A stretch of 64,000 nucleotides of DNA from Chryseobacterium sp. G0201 (GTDB taxonomy: Bacteria > Bacteroidota > Bacteroidia > Flavobacteriales > Weeksellaceae), in contig NZ_CP033917.1 of NCBI RefSeq assembly GCF_003815655.1, positions 806,001 to 870,000 on the forward strand. The letters run 5' to 3'. How positions within the stretch are numbered: the first letter of the stretch is position 1; each line of letters starts with the position of its first letter. Shown piece after piece: positions 27,155-34,715 of the stretch. The translations under genes and the position numbers were made by a program. The notes beneath the pieces were generated by a model that worked only from the letters and a program-made list of their open reading frames with translations, was not told the origin of the DNA and did no database searches.

Positions 27155-27559
27155 ATGAACACAACTTCCCCAACCTACTACCACGGCACAAAAGCAGATT
27201 TAGAAATCGGCGACCTCATTGAAGTCGGTTTCACTTCAAATTACGGAACGCAGAGAAAATCCAAATACATCTATCTTTCCGCGACATTAGAAGCGGCAAT
27301 CTGGGGTGCAGAATTGGCTTTTGGAGATGGAAAAGAAAGAATTTACATCGTAGAACCAACCGGTCCTATTGAAGATGATCCCAACTTAACAGATAAAAAA
27401 TTTCCGGGCAATCCTACAAAATCTTACCGTTCTCAACACCCTTACAAAGTGGTAGGAGAAGTTACAGAATGGCAAGGACACTCCTCTGAACAGCTTAAAA
27501 CCATGAAAGATCATCTTCAAGAACTTAAAAGATTGGGTATAGAAGCAATTGAAGACTAA
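27155..27559 (+). CDS. arr: NAD(+)-rifampin ADP-ribosyltransferase (Arr family)
   Basis: Arr transfers ADP-ribose from NAD+ to the C23 hydroxyl of rifampin and inactivates it. This 134-residue protein has the typical length and keeps the triad described for the Mycobacterium smegmatis enzyme at a constant offset of nine: His10 (YYHGTK), Tyr40 (YIYLSATLEAA) and Asp75 (EDDPN). Other marks are WGAELA, IVEPTGP, DKKFPGNPTKSYRS and VVGEVTEWQG. No mobile element or integron is beside it, so it may be an intrinsic chromosomal copy. It is the second gene of a two-gene unit. Whether it confers resistance here is inferred. Confidence 0.93.
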   Translation: MNTTSPTYYHGTKADLEIGDLIEVGFTSNYGTQRKSKYIYLSATLEAAIWGAELAFGDGKERIYIVEPTGPIEDDPNLTDKKFPGNPTKSYRSQHPYKVVGEVTEWQGHSSEQLKTMKDHLQELKRLGIEAIED

Positions 27560-27998
27560 TTCATTTACTACAAAAACTTCTCAACCGTTTTTCGATGCAT
27601 ATCATCATTAAAATAGGTCAATGAATACCTTCATTGATATCCAACACTAAAACAAGTAATCAACATTTTACTAACAATTTGCCAATACATTAAAAACATT
27701 TTATCAATAAGTTATTAACAATTCAATATTAGTTATTTGTTATAAATATTCTATTCCAGATGAATTGAACACACATTATCATTACTTAAACAACAGATTT
27801 TGACCTAAAGAAAAGTTATCCACAATGCTTGAAAGAAACAATACAAATTGTTAATAACTTTAGAAAAAAGTGAGGTATTCAAATATTCCATCTTTGAATT
27901 TTTCTTATTTCATTTTCACTAATTTAACCATCCAAAAATAAAACTCCGTGAAAATGAAGCTGAATTAAAGTTCACCTAAAATGAGAGCGTCTTTTTTG
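27560..27998. other. 440-bp non-coding gap with DnaA-box-like repeats; possible replication-related site
   Basis: The gap separates two convergent genes, where a short terminator would be expected, and holds no ORF. It is very AT-rich. It contains a perfect DnaA box TTATCCACA (27816-27824, in AAGTTATCCACAATG), AAGTTATTAACAATT (27709-27723) and the inverted AATTGTTAATAACTT (27846-27860); TTACTAACA (27668-27676) is a further near match. Such clusters occur in bacterial origins. Against this, groESL on the left would be transcribed towards the site, and one perfect box can occur by chance (another lies in the 57677 gene). An origin is possible, not shown. Confidence 0.3.
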
Positions 27999-28514
27999 TT
28001 ATTTAAAAAATTTTTGAAGATCATTTTTCGCTTTGTGTAAAGCTTTGTCCGTCTTGTATTTCACTTCCTTACTTGTTTTTTTTATTTCGGTTTCTGTTTT
28101 ATGGGCGGCAGCATCAATATCCGTTTTCATTTTTTGCGAAGCAGCATTCATTTTTGCATTATCAAGTCCTGCAACAACTTTATTCATGCTTTTATCCAGC
28201 GATTTTTTCGACTTTTTCAGATAATCTTCAAATTGTGGTTTCACAGTTCCTCCATTTGAAACATATCTTTTTTGAGATTGCTCATATTTGTTTTGGGCAA
28301 CTTTCAGTTCTTCTTTTGCAACCAAAATTTTCTCAGGAACATTTGCTGTTACCGCGTCATCGTATTTTTTCTGCGCACTTTGTAATGCCATTGCAGCATC
28401 TTCGTACGATTTGGTAAAATCAATCCTTACCTCCGTGGCTGAAGTGTGTTTGGAACAGCTTTCAAAGGTCATGAAACATCCAGCAATAGCTAGTACTAAT
28501 ATTATTTTTTTCAT
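27999..28514 (-). CDS. Lysine-rich lipoprotein with coiled-coil character
   Basis: This 171-residue protein begins with a lipoprotein-type signal; either Cys13 (AIAGC) or Cys20 (FESCSK) could be the lipidated residue, the second being the more typical Bacteroidota form. The mature part is almost entirely charged helix with repeated Ala/Lys/Glu (SYEDAAMALQSAQKKYDDAV, SLDKSMNKVVAGLDNAK), consistent with a coiled coil. No known domain was recognised. The upstream membrane-protein gene ends 7 bp before it, so both are one operon. A role as an envelope spacer or stress lipoprotein is possible but unsupported. Confidence 0.8.
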   Translation of the reverse strand: MKKIILVLAIAGCFMTFESCSKHTSATEVRIDFTKSYEDAAMALQSAQKKYDDAVTANVPEKILVAKEELKVAQNKYEQSQKRYVSNGGTVKPQFEDYLKKSKKSLDKSMNKVVAGLDNAKMNAASQKMKTDIDAAAHKTETEIKKTSKEVKYKTDKALHKAKNDLQKFFK

Positions 28515-28521
28515 TGTATTT

Positions 28522-29142
28522 TTAATTATTGCTGTTGATTTCTTGTGTTAATTTTTTAATTTCTACATCCTCGTCAGACTGCGAAATATCACCGTTTAAT
28601 TTACTAATTTCCAAAACATTAATTTGCTTAGCCAAGTTGAGATATTTTAAATATTTTTCCAGAATCACTGTCTTTTTATCAGCCGAAAGATTGGTTGCAT
28701 TTGCATTGGTCACAAATATTTCCATAGTATCACTGCACAGGATATAAGCCTGAAAAGCATTGGAAGAAAAATAGTCTGAAACCAAAGAATTGCTTTCAAG
28801 ATTGTTGTAAAGTTTGGGCATTTCTACGGGAGCGTGCTCTATAATTTCATTGAGATCTGCGCCGTTTTTAGCCGGATTCAGGTACATTCCCTGGGTTCTC
28901 ATCGTACTGCTTTCAATAGAAAGATTGGTAGCAGTTAATAATTTCACAAGATTTTTTTTCTGATTAATATCCGACAGAATTGTACTGATACTTAATGCAA
29001 TAAAAAAACCGGTAAATGTGGAAATTAATGAAATAAAAAATTCAAAGGTTCGCTTGTGAGCATCTCGAAAATTGCTGATCAATTTTGAATTAATCAAAAA
29101 TAAAGTAATCATTATAAGAATGACAACGACAATAAAGTACAT
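28522..29142 (-). CDS. Two-helix membrane protein of unknown function
   Basis: The protein has 206 residues from the ATG at 29142; a TTG nine codons upstream is unlikely. It has two membrane helices near the N-terminus (YFIVVVILIMITLFLI, then FFISLISTFTGFFIALSIST) and a long soluble C-terminal part with LVKLLTATNLSIESSTMR. The pattern resembles small Bacteroidota membrane proteins (DUF6090-like), but the match is not firm. It is first in an operon with a coiled-coil lipoprotein and the two probably work together in the envelope (inference). Confidence 0.78.
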   Translation of the reverse strand: MYFIVVVILIMITLFLINSKLISNFRDAHKRTFEFFISLISTFTGFFIALSISTILSDINQKKNLVKLLTATNLSIESSTMRTQGMYLNPAKNGADLNEIIEHAPVEMPKLYNNLESNSLVSDYFSSNAFQAYILCSDTMEIFVTNANATNLSADKKTVILEKYLKYLNLAKQINVLEISKLNGDISQSDEDVEIKKLTQEINSNN

Positions 29143-29563
29143 ATGTGTTTTTTTTGCGACATAAGTCAATTATCATGCCTATTATCAACAATAGTTTAAT
29201 CAAAACATCATTTAACTCAAACTATTATTAAAATAAATAAATATAATTATTAATAATCTAAAAATATATGAATTAAAAGTATTTTATTAATCATTTTACG
29301 TGAAATTCATTTTTATGATAACAATTTTATTTATTTTTTCATAAATTAATAATCAAATAGCATTAAAATAAATAACATTTGATGTTTTATAAATTTTTTG
29401 CTAATAAACATATTACTAATGAAAAACTACAGTAGAATTTAACATTCGCACTATGAAACAAATAATCTATCTTTTTATCAATGACTATTGTTTTGATATT
29501 TCATAGTATTTATATTAAATAAACCAATTATTTTCACTTACTATAAAAGTAAATCCAAGGATT
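29143..29563. other. Very AT-rich gene-free gap between divergent genes
   Basis: These 421 bp separate the 28522 operon (-) and the DUF1801 gene (+). There are long A/T tracts, no convincing ORF and no stable hairpin. TTATCAACA (29182-29190) is one mismatch from a DnaA box; it is isolated. Promoters for both neighbours must lie here, but no clear -33/-7 pair was picked out. Confidence 0.4.
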
Positions 29564-30004
29564 ATGGCTAAAGCAAACAAAACCACCGAAACCCAAGTTA
29601 GTGTAAAAGATTTCATTGACTCATTTGTAGAAAAAGATGAAAAGAAAGCAGATAGTTTTCAATTAATACAACTTATGAGCGAATGGTCCGGATTTGAGCC
29701 TAAAATGCGGGGACCAACCATCATAGGATTTGGCAGCTATCATTATAAATATGCTAGCGGACATGAAGGCGATATGCCGCTTATTGGCTTTTCACCGCGT
29801 AAAGCTGAGTTTTCACTGTATGTTTATTCGCCAACTGAAGAAAGTAAACCATTATTAGATAATTTTGGAAAATTTAAAATGGGTAAAGCCTGTATTTACA
29901 TCAAAAAACTTTCTGATATCAATATTGACACCTTAGAAAAAATGTGCAAAGCAACAATTGCCTATTTAAATGAAAATCATGAATGCGCCTGCCGAGAAAA
30001 ATAA
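29564..30004 (+). CDS. DUF1801 domain protein
   Basis: This 146-residue cytoplasmic protein has the DUF1801 (YdhG-like) layout: VKDFIDSFVEKDEKKADSF, then WSGFEPKMRGPTIIGFGSYHY, PLIGFSPRKAEFSLYV and CIYIKKLSDINIDTLEKM. The fold is steroidogenic-acute-regulatory/YdhG-like alpha/beta; the biochemical function is unknown. It is a single gene. The following 130 bp lead into an FMN riboswitch, so it is not co-transcribed with ribB. Confidence 0.88.
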   Translation: MAKANKTTETQVSVKDFIDSFVEKDEKKADSFQLIQLMSEWSGFEPKMRGPTIIGFGSYHYKYASGHEGDMPLIGFSPRKAEFSLYVYSPTEESKPLLDNFGKFKMGKACIYIKKLSDINIDTLEKMCKATIAYLNENHECACREK

Positions 30005-30136
30005 CGCAGGTTGATTATTAATAAAATTCTTTTCAATTTCAAAAAACTTCCCGAAATTAGCATTCTGTGCGTTACGTAAAAAATTAATGAATTAAAGAAC
30101 AATTAAAACAAACATACAGTAAAACTTAGCATAAGT

Positions 30137-30257
30137 TTTCTTCGGGGCAGGGCGCAATTCCCTACCGGCGGTTACAGTCCGCGACTCCTTTTTAACGAAA
30201 GGACTGATTTGGTGAAATTCCAAAACCGACAGTTACAGTCTGGATGAGAGAAGAAAA
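30137..30257 (+). promoter_or_regulatory. FMN riboswitch (RFN element) upstream of ribB
   Basis: The element shows the conserved RFN parts in order: TCTTCGGGGCAGGG, a P2/P3 region with CCCTACCGGCGGT and ACAGTCC, AGGACTGATTTGGTG, CCAAAACCGACAGT, and the closing GGATGAGAGAAGA. It senses FMN and normally lowers expression of the gene behind it. It starts about 210 bp before ribB and ends 93 bp before the start codon; the space between may hold the expression platform, but no clear terminator was identified. Confidence 0.95.
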
Positions 30258-30350
30258 TGAAACAATCAATAAGACTATTTTTGATAGACTTGTTGTGTTG
30301 TCTTTCATTTCCATGTACCGAAGTGTATTTTAACTTAAAATTAAAATAAC

Positions 30351-31001
30351 ATGGAAAAATTATTAGAAAAATTTGGAGCTACCTCCAAAGAACGTGTAGA
30401 AAATGCAGTTCTAAAACTACAACAAGGCAAAGGAATCCTTTTAGTAGATGATGAAAACCGTGAAAACGAAGGCGACATCATCTTTCCTGCCTCCACCATT
30501 ACAGAAAAAGACATGGCACTTTTGATCCGCGAATGCAGCGGGATCGTTTGTTTATGTATCTCTGAAGAGAAAAGCAAGCATCTTAATCTTCCTCCTATGG
30601 TGGAAAGCAACAATTCAAAAAATCAAACCGCTTTTACGATTACTATTGAAGCTAAAGAAGGCGTTGAATCAGGCGTTTCAGCGAAAGACAGAGTTACAAC
30701 AATTAAAACAGCGATTGCTGAAAATGCTTTAGCTGAACATATTGCAAGTCCGGGACACGTTTTCCCCTTAATCGCCAGAAAAGAAGGTGTTTTTGAAAGA
30801 CGTGGACACACCGAAGGAAGTGTAGATCTTGTAAAACTGGCTAATCTTGGTGACGATGCCGTACTTTGTGAATTAACCAACGAAGACGGCTCTATGGCAA
30901 GACTCCCGGAAATTGTAGATTTCGCAGCAAAAAAAGAAATGACCGTCGTGACAATTGAAGATATTTATTCTTATCGTAAAATGATGATCAGTCAAAACTA
31001 A
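30351..31001 (+). CDS. ribB: 3,4-dihydroxy-2-butanone 4-phosphate synthase
   Basis: RibB converts ribulose 5-phosphate to dihydroxybutanone phosphate and formate in riboflavin synthesis. This 216-residue protein is the stand-alone RibB form, without the GTP cyclohydrolase II half. Motifs are [17 protein letters not shown] (acidic metal site), REGGI-type [24 protein letters not shown] and [11 protein letters not shown]. An FMN riboswitch lies directly upstream, which confirms the role. It is monocistronic with a terminator behind it. Confidence 0.97.
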   Translation: MEKLLEKFGATSKERVENAVLKLQQGKGILLVDDENRENEGDIIFPASTITEKDMALLIRECSGIVCLCISEEKSKHLNLPPMVESNNSKNQTAFTITIEAKEGVESGVSAKDRVTTIKTAIAENALAEHIASPGHVFPLIARKEGVFERRGHTEGSVDLVKLANLGDDAVLCELTNEDGSMARLPEIVDFAAKKEMTVVTIEDIYSYRKMMISQN

Positions 31002-31027
31002 ATTTTAAAATATATAACGCACAGAAA

Positions 31028-31062
31028 ACTTCCGTTTGAGCTTTTGCTTAAGCGGATTTTTA
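31028..31062 (+). terminator. ribB terminator
   Basis: TCCGTTTGAGC pairs with GCTTAAGCGGA (two G-U pairs) over a TTTT loop, followed by T's. Confidence 0.75.
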
Positions 31063-31246
31063 TTATTGAATTTTCTGAAATTACAGGGATAGATCTCAAT
31101 AATCAATTAGCTGAATAAACTTATAGAAATACACCTTCAATTTATCACTTATTATTGATTTAAACATTTCATTAAAAATAAGTTACGTCAAAATAAAATA
31201 TATTTTCAATAAGTGTTTTTAATTATCTTTAAAGAAAAATTTAACT

Positions 31247-32245
31247 ATGAGAAAATCTGTACTTTTTTTGCTAATGGCTTCCGGCCTTTATACAGCACAA
31301 ACTACCATTACTAAAGCGTTTAATGACCCCGTAAGTGGTGAAACGGCAAGCTATTTATCCGTAAGCGGAACACCAAATAATTCTGCAACGGGAGCAAATA
31401 CAACTTTTACCAATACTCAGCTCATGGCTGGTGCAGCATCAGCGACAGCTTATTCGACTCCTTCTGCTGGTGAAATCAGTACTTTCCCGGGCACTACTTT
31501 GAAAATGGTAGGAAGTGGAACTACAGTTTACTACAAACAAACGGCTTCAAAACTGGAAATCACAGGATTGGTAACAACAGATGCTACTTTGAATCTGGCA
31601 ACCAATAACGGAACATTTATTTCTTATCCTGCTGCATTTGGATATTCTGAAACAGATCAGGCACAGGGAACATTCACATCACCTTCTGCAAGCGGACTTT
31701 GCAAAGGAACCATCAATATTTCTGCAGACGCTTCAGGAACGTTACTTTTAGGGCCGGCTACATTTAATAATGTCCTGAGAACCAAATCTGTTCAGACTTT
31801 CAATCTTCACTTACCGAATGACACATCATTTATATTTCCAATAGGATCTATCACCAATACTTCGTATTCATATTACGACAGCACCCACAAATTTCCTTTA
31901 TTAACGACCATTGAAACTATTGTTAATGTTCCTGTAGCAGGAATTAATAATCAAACGTCAAATGCTGCTCAGGCTCTGAATTTACCAACATTATCAACGG
32001 GAGATTTCGTGGCTAAAAAAGAAGGTTTAAAAATTTATCCTAATCCGACTCAAGATGCTATTGAATTGAAAGGAGCAGGAAATTACTCAACAGCCAAAGT
32101 ATACAGCTTGGATGGAAAATTAGTAAAAACGGCAGATCTTAAAGCCGGAAAAGTTCAAATTTCAGAATTACCGCCTGCTGCTTATTTTATTGAAGTTTCA
32201 GGAAAAGATTCTAAGGCTGAGACTGCAAAATTTATCAAGAAATAA
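31247..32245 (+). CDS. Secreted protein with T9SS sorting domain, function unknown
   Basis: This 332-residue protein has a signal peptide (to YTAQ, about residue 18). The first 250 residues are beta-rich and Thr/Ser/Ala-rich with no recognised enzyme motif. The last 75 residues, from LKIYPNPTQDAIELKG to AKFIKK, form a type A T9SS C-terminal domain. It therefore should be moved across the outer membrane and attached or released. The N-terminal part has repeated TTFTNTQLM-like and SGTLLLGPATF stretches. It may be an adhesin or surface-layer protein, but nothing specific is shown. It has its own terminator. Confidence 0.85.
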   Translation: MRKSVLFLLMASGLYTAQTTITKAFNDPVSGETASYLSVSGTPNNSATGANTTFTNTQLMAGAASATAYSTPSAGEISTFPGTTLKMVGSGTTVYYKQTASKLEITGLVTTDATLNLATNNGTFISYPAAFGYSETDQAQGTFTSPSASGLCKGTINISADASGTLLLGPATFNNVLRTKSVQTFNLHLPNDTSFIFPIGSITNTSYSYYDSTHKFPLLTTIETIVNVPVAGINNQTSNAAQALNLPTLSTGDFVAKKEGLKIYPNPTQDAIELKGAGNYSTAKVYSLDGKLVKTADLKAGKVQISELPPAAYFIEVSGKDSKAETAKFIKK

Positions 32246-32265
32246 AAATCAATCTCCAATAAAAC

Positions 32266-32301
32266 AAAATCCGTTCATCATCTTGATGAACGGTTTTTTT
32301 T
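32266..32301 (+). terminator. Hairpin terminator
   Basis: ATCCGTTCATCAT... pairs with GATGAACGGTTTT over a short loop, followed by eight T. Confidence 0.78.
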
Positions 32302-32349
32302 GTTTAAATAAGCATATTTCTTAATACTTTAGCCATTCAAAATCATTTA

Positions 32350-32982
32350 ATGAAAAAGTTTTTGTTTCTGTCCGCTTTATTTTTATCTATTCAGATCTTT
32401 GGATGTAAATGCACCGATCTGAATATTGAAAACTCTTTCAAAACTGCCGATTTTGTTTTTATTGGAAATATTTATTCCGTAAAAGAAACTCCGTCAGGCT
32501 ATAAAACCCTTTCTAGTCTTTTGAGTAGTATGAAGATCGAAAAGATATTTAAATCTGAAAATTATGACGGTTTCTATGTCGACCAAGCCACTCTTTTTAC
32601 GTCACAGCTTCGTTCCTGTGATTATCCTTTTAATGAAAAAGGAAAATATTTAATTTTCGGGTATTTTGATTCCGATTTGGGATTTATTTATTCTGAACGT
32701 TGTCTTGCTACAAAAAAAATAAGCTCTGTAAGCCAGGATGAACTGCAATTACTGGAAAAACTGAGTACAGATTTTAAACAAGAATTAAAAAATACTGAAA
32801 ATCCAGAAATCATAGAAGTTCTGGAAGATTCCGGTACTCCAAATCGTGAGATCAATACATTAAAAAGAGACTTGATTTCAGTTCAATCAGAAAATAAAAA
32901 TTTAAAAATTACAATTATTGTTACTTCAATCTCTTTAATTTTATTATTGATCATTTTGATTTTAAAGAAAAGAAAAAAATAA
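32350..32982 (+). CDS. Surface protein with N-terminal Cys-X-Cys (TIMP/netrin-like) and C-terminal membrane helix
   Basis: This 210-residue protein has a signal sequence followed by GCKCTDLNIENSF. Cys19 fits a lipobox (IFGC), but CKC directly after the signal and further cysteines (RSCDYPF, ERCLATK) also fit the tissue-inhibitor-of-metalloproteinase/netrin fold, in which a mature N-terminal Cys sits at the inhibitory edge. After the domain comes a coiled-coil-like stretch, then one membrane helix (ITIIVTSISLILLLIILIL) and a KKRKK tail, giving an anchored protein. Either reading is inference. There is no known partner beside it. Confidence 0.75.
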   Translation: MKKFLFLSALFLSIQIFGCKCTDLNIENSFKTADFVFIGNIYSVKETPSGYKTLSSLLSSMKIEKIFKSENYDGFYVDQATLFTSQLRSCDYPFNEKGKYLIFGYFDSDLGFIYSERCLATKKISSVSQDELQLLEKLSTDFKQELKNTENPEIIEVLEDSGTPNREINTLKRDLISVQSENKNLKITIIVTSISLILLLIILILKKRKK

Positions 32983-33133
32983 TTAAAACGTATATTTCCT
33001 TCTCATAATCAGCATTTACTTCTTAATTTCAATCATAAATACAAATTAAATTCACAACTTATTGATTTTCTGCCCGTTTTTTGCTTTATTTACAATACAC
33101 CAATCACATAATATTTAATGAAAATTTACAGCC

Positions 33134-33886
33134 ATGAAAAAATATTTCATTATAATTCTTCCTTTGTTGTTTTCAGAATTCAACGCACAGGAAATCAGCC
33201 CCGAACCTTTGGAGAAAATGAACATCATTAAAACCAATGTTACAGGATATGTATTCAGAAACATTAATTTGTCTTATGAAAGATCGATCAATCAATGGTT
33301 TTCTATGAATATAAGCTTTGGAACAATGCCGGAAGGAAAAGTTCCTTTCATCAACTCATTTTTAAGTGACAAGGATGAAAAAAGATTTCAAAACCTTAGA
33401 GTAAAAGCCACAAATTTAACTGTAGAGCCTCGTTTTTATCTAGGGAAAGGCTACGGAAAAGGCTTTTACATCGCACCTTATTACAGATACTCGAAAGTAA
33501 CTTCCAACACCTTTGATTTCTATTATGATTACAATGCAATCGACGGAAACTCCTATCAAATTCCCTTAAAAGGAACAGGAAGCGCCAATGGAAACAGTGG
33601 CGGAGTGATGGTCGGCGTTCAGTTTTTCTTAACCAACCGCCAAAACTTAGTTCTCGATTTCTGGATCGCAGGCGGACATTACGGAAGCGGAAAAGGTGAC
33701 TTTACGATGACAAGCGACTATGTTTTAACGCCCGAAATGCAGGTTCAATTAAAAAAAGAAATTGAAGATCTTGACATTCCTTTTGTAGATTACACTGTAG
33801 AAACCAACGAAAAAGGTGCCCGAATAAAAATCGACGGGCCTTGGGCAGGTTTCAGAAGCGGACTTTCTTTAGGATATAGATTTTAA
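33134..33886 (+). CDS. DUF3575-type outer-membrane beta-barrel protein
   Basis: This 250-residue protein has a signal peptide (to FNAQ, about residue 19) and then MNIIKTNVTGYVFRNINLSYER, the start typical of DUF3575 barrels. Amphipathic strands follow (RFYLGKGYGKGFYIAPYYR, GGVMVGVQFFLTNR) and the protein ends in GLSLGYRF with a terminal aromatic residue, as expected for an outer-membrane barrel folded by BAM. The function of the family is unknown; some members are pilus-linked or structural. It is monocistronic. Confidence 0.82.
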   Translation: MKKYFIIILPLLFSEFNAQEISPEPLEKMNIIKTNVTGYVFRNINLSYERSINQWFSMNISFGTMPEGKVPFINSFLSDKDEKRFQNLRVKATNLTVEPRFYLGKGYGKGFYIAPYYRYSKVTSNTFDFYYDYNAIDGNSYQIPLKGTGSANGNSGGVMVGVQFFLTNRQNLVLDFWIAGGHYGSGKGDFTMTSDYVLTPEMQVQLKKEIEDLDIPFVDYTVETNEKGARIKIDGPWAGFRSGLSLGYRF

Positions 33887-33901
33887 AAATTAATATAAAA
33901 A

Positions 33902-33930
33902 TTCCGCTCAATATTTCTGAACGGTTTTTT
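33902..33930 (+). terminator. Weak hairpin terminator
   Basis: CCGCTCA and TGAACGG form a 7-bp stem with a 7-nt loop and a run of seven T behind it. Confidence 0.55.
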
Positions 33931-33939
33931 TATATCTTT

Positions 33940-33967
33940 AAACCGAAGAATACTATATTTTCGGTTT
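33940..33967 (+). promoter_or_regulatory. Inverted repeat upstream of the OmpR-type regulator; candidate operator
   Basis: AAACCGAA (33940-33947) and TTCGGTTT (33960-33967) are perfect 8-bp inverted arms with a 12-bp spacer, ending 11 bp before the regulator's ATG. TATCTTTA (33933-33940), one mismatch from the -7 box, adjoins it. It could be an autoregulatory site or a leader hairpin. Confidence 0.4.
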
Positions 33968-33978
33968 AATAATTTTAC

Positions 33979-34656
33979 ATGAAAATCCTAATCATAGAAG
34001 ACCATAAAGACCTTGCGGCCAATATTACAGATTATCTTAAAAAAGAAGATTACGTCTGTGAAGTGGCTCCCAATGCGCAAGAAGCTTTAGAAAAAATTGA
34101 GCTTTTTGAATATGACTGCATCCTTTTGGATCTTATGCTTCCCGACGGAAACGGACTTGAGATCCTCAAACATATTAAAAATTACACACCGTCTGCCAGC
34201 GTAATTATTGTTTCTGCAAAAAATTCTTTAGATACAAAATTGACCGGATTAGACGATGGTGCAGACGATTACATAACAAAACCATTCTCTTTACCCGAAC
34301 TTCACTCAAGAATAAAAGCAGTTCTCAGAAGAAAAACACCGGAAACAAACCGCATTTTAAGTTTCAACGAAATTACCATTGATTTGGAATCTAAAGAATG
34401 CAAAATCAATGGTCAACTGCTCAATCTTACCAAAAAAGAATTGAACCTCTTGATATATTTTATTAATAATCAGAACAGAATGCTTTCCAAACAAGCCATT
34501 GCGAGCCATCTTTGGGGAGACTACACGTATAGTATTGATAACGTAGACTTTGTCTATCAGCATTTGAAAAATTTAAGAAAGAAAATTTTAGATTCAGGTG
34601 GAAAAGATTATCTGCAAACCGTTTATGGATTAGGTTATAAATGGATTGATAAATAA
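33979..34656 (+). CDS. OmpR/PhoB-family response regulator
   Basis: This 225-residue regulator has a receiver domain (acidic residues in IIEDHKDL, phospho-acceptor Asp51 in CILLDLMLPDG, Lys in YITKPFS) and an OmpR winged-helix DNA-binding domain ending TVYGLGYKW. The histidine kinase gene starts 59 bp downstream. A porin and a metabolite:H+ symporter follow, so the pair probably controls uptake of an organic acid (inference). An inverted repeat just upstream of the start is a candidate own binding site. Confidence 0.95.
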   Translation: MKILIIEDHKDLAANITDYLKKEDYVCEVAPNAQEALEKIELFEYDCILLDLMLPDGNGLEILKHIKNYTPSASVIIVSAKNSLDTKLTGLDDGADDYITKPFSLPELHSRIKAVLRRKTPETNRILSFNEITIDLESKECKINGQLLNLTKKELNLLIYFINNQNRMLSKQAIASHLWGDYTYSIDNVDFVYQHLKNLRKKILDSGGKDYLQTVYGLGYKWIDK

Positions 34657-34715
34657 AAAAATAACACTTTAATCGTAAAACTAATTTCTAACCTCTAAAT
34701 TCTAATCTCTTTTTA

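Noticed and set aside
26562..27559. Toxin-antitoxin reading of the 26562/arr pair
   Set aside because: Arr has its full antibiotic-modifying triad and conserved motifs; the upstream protein has no antitoxin feature such as a DNA-binding domain.
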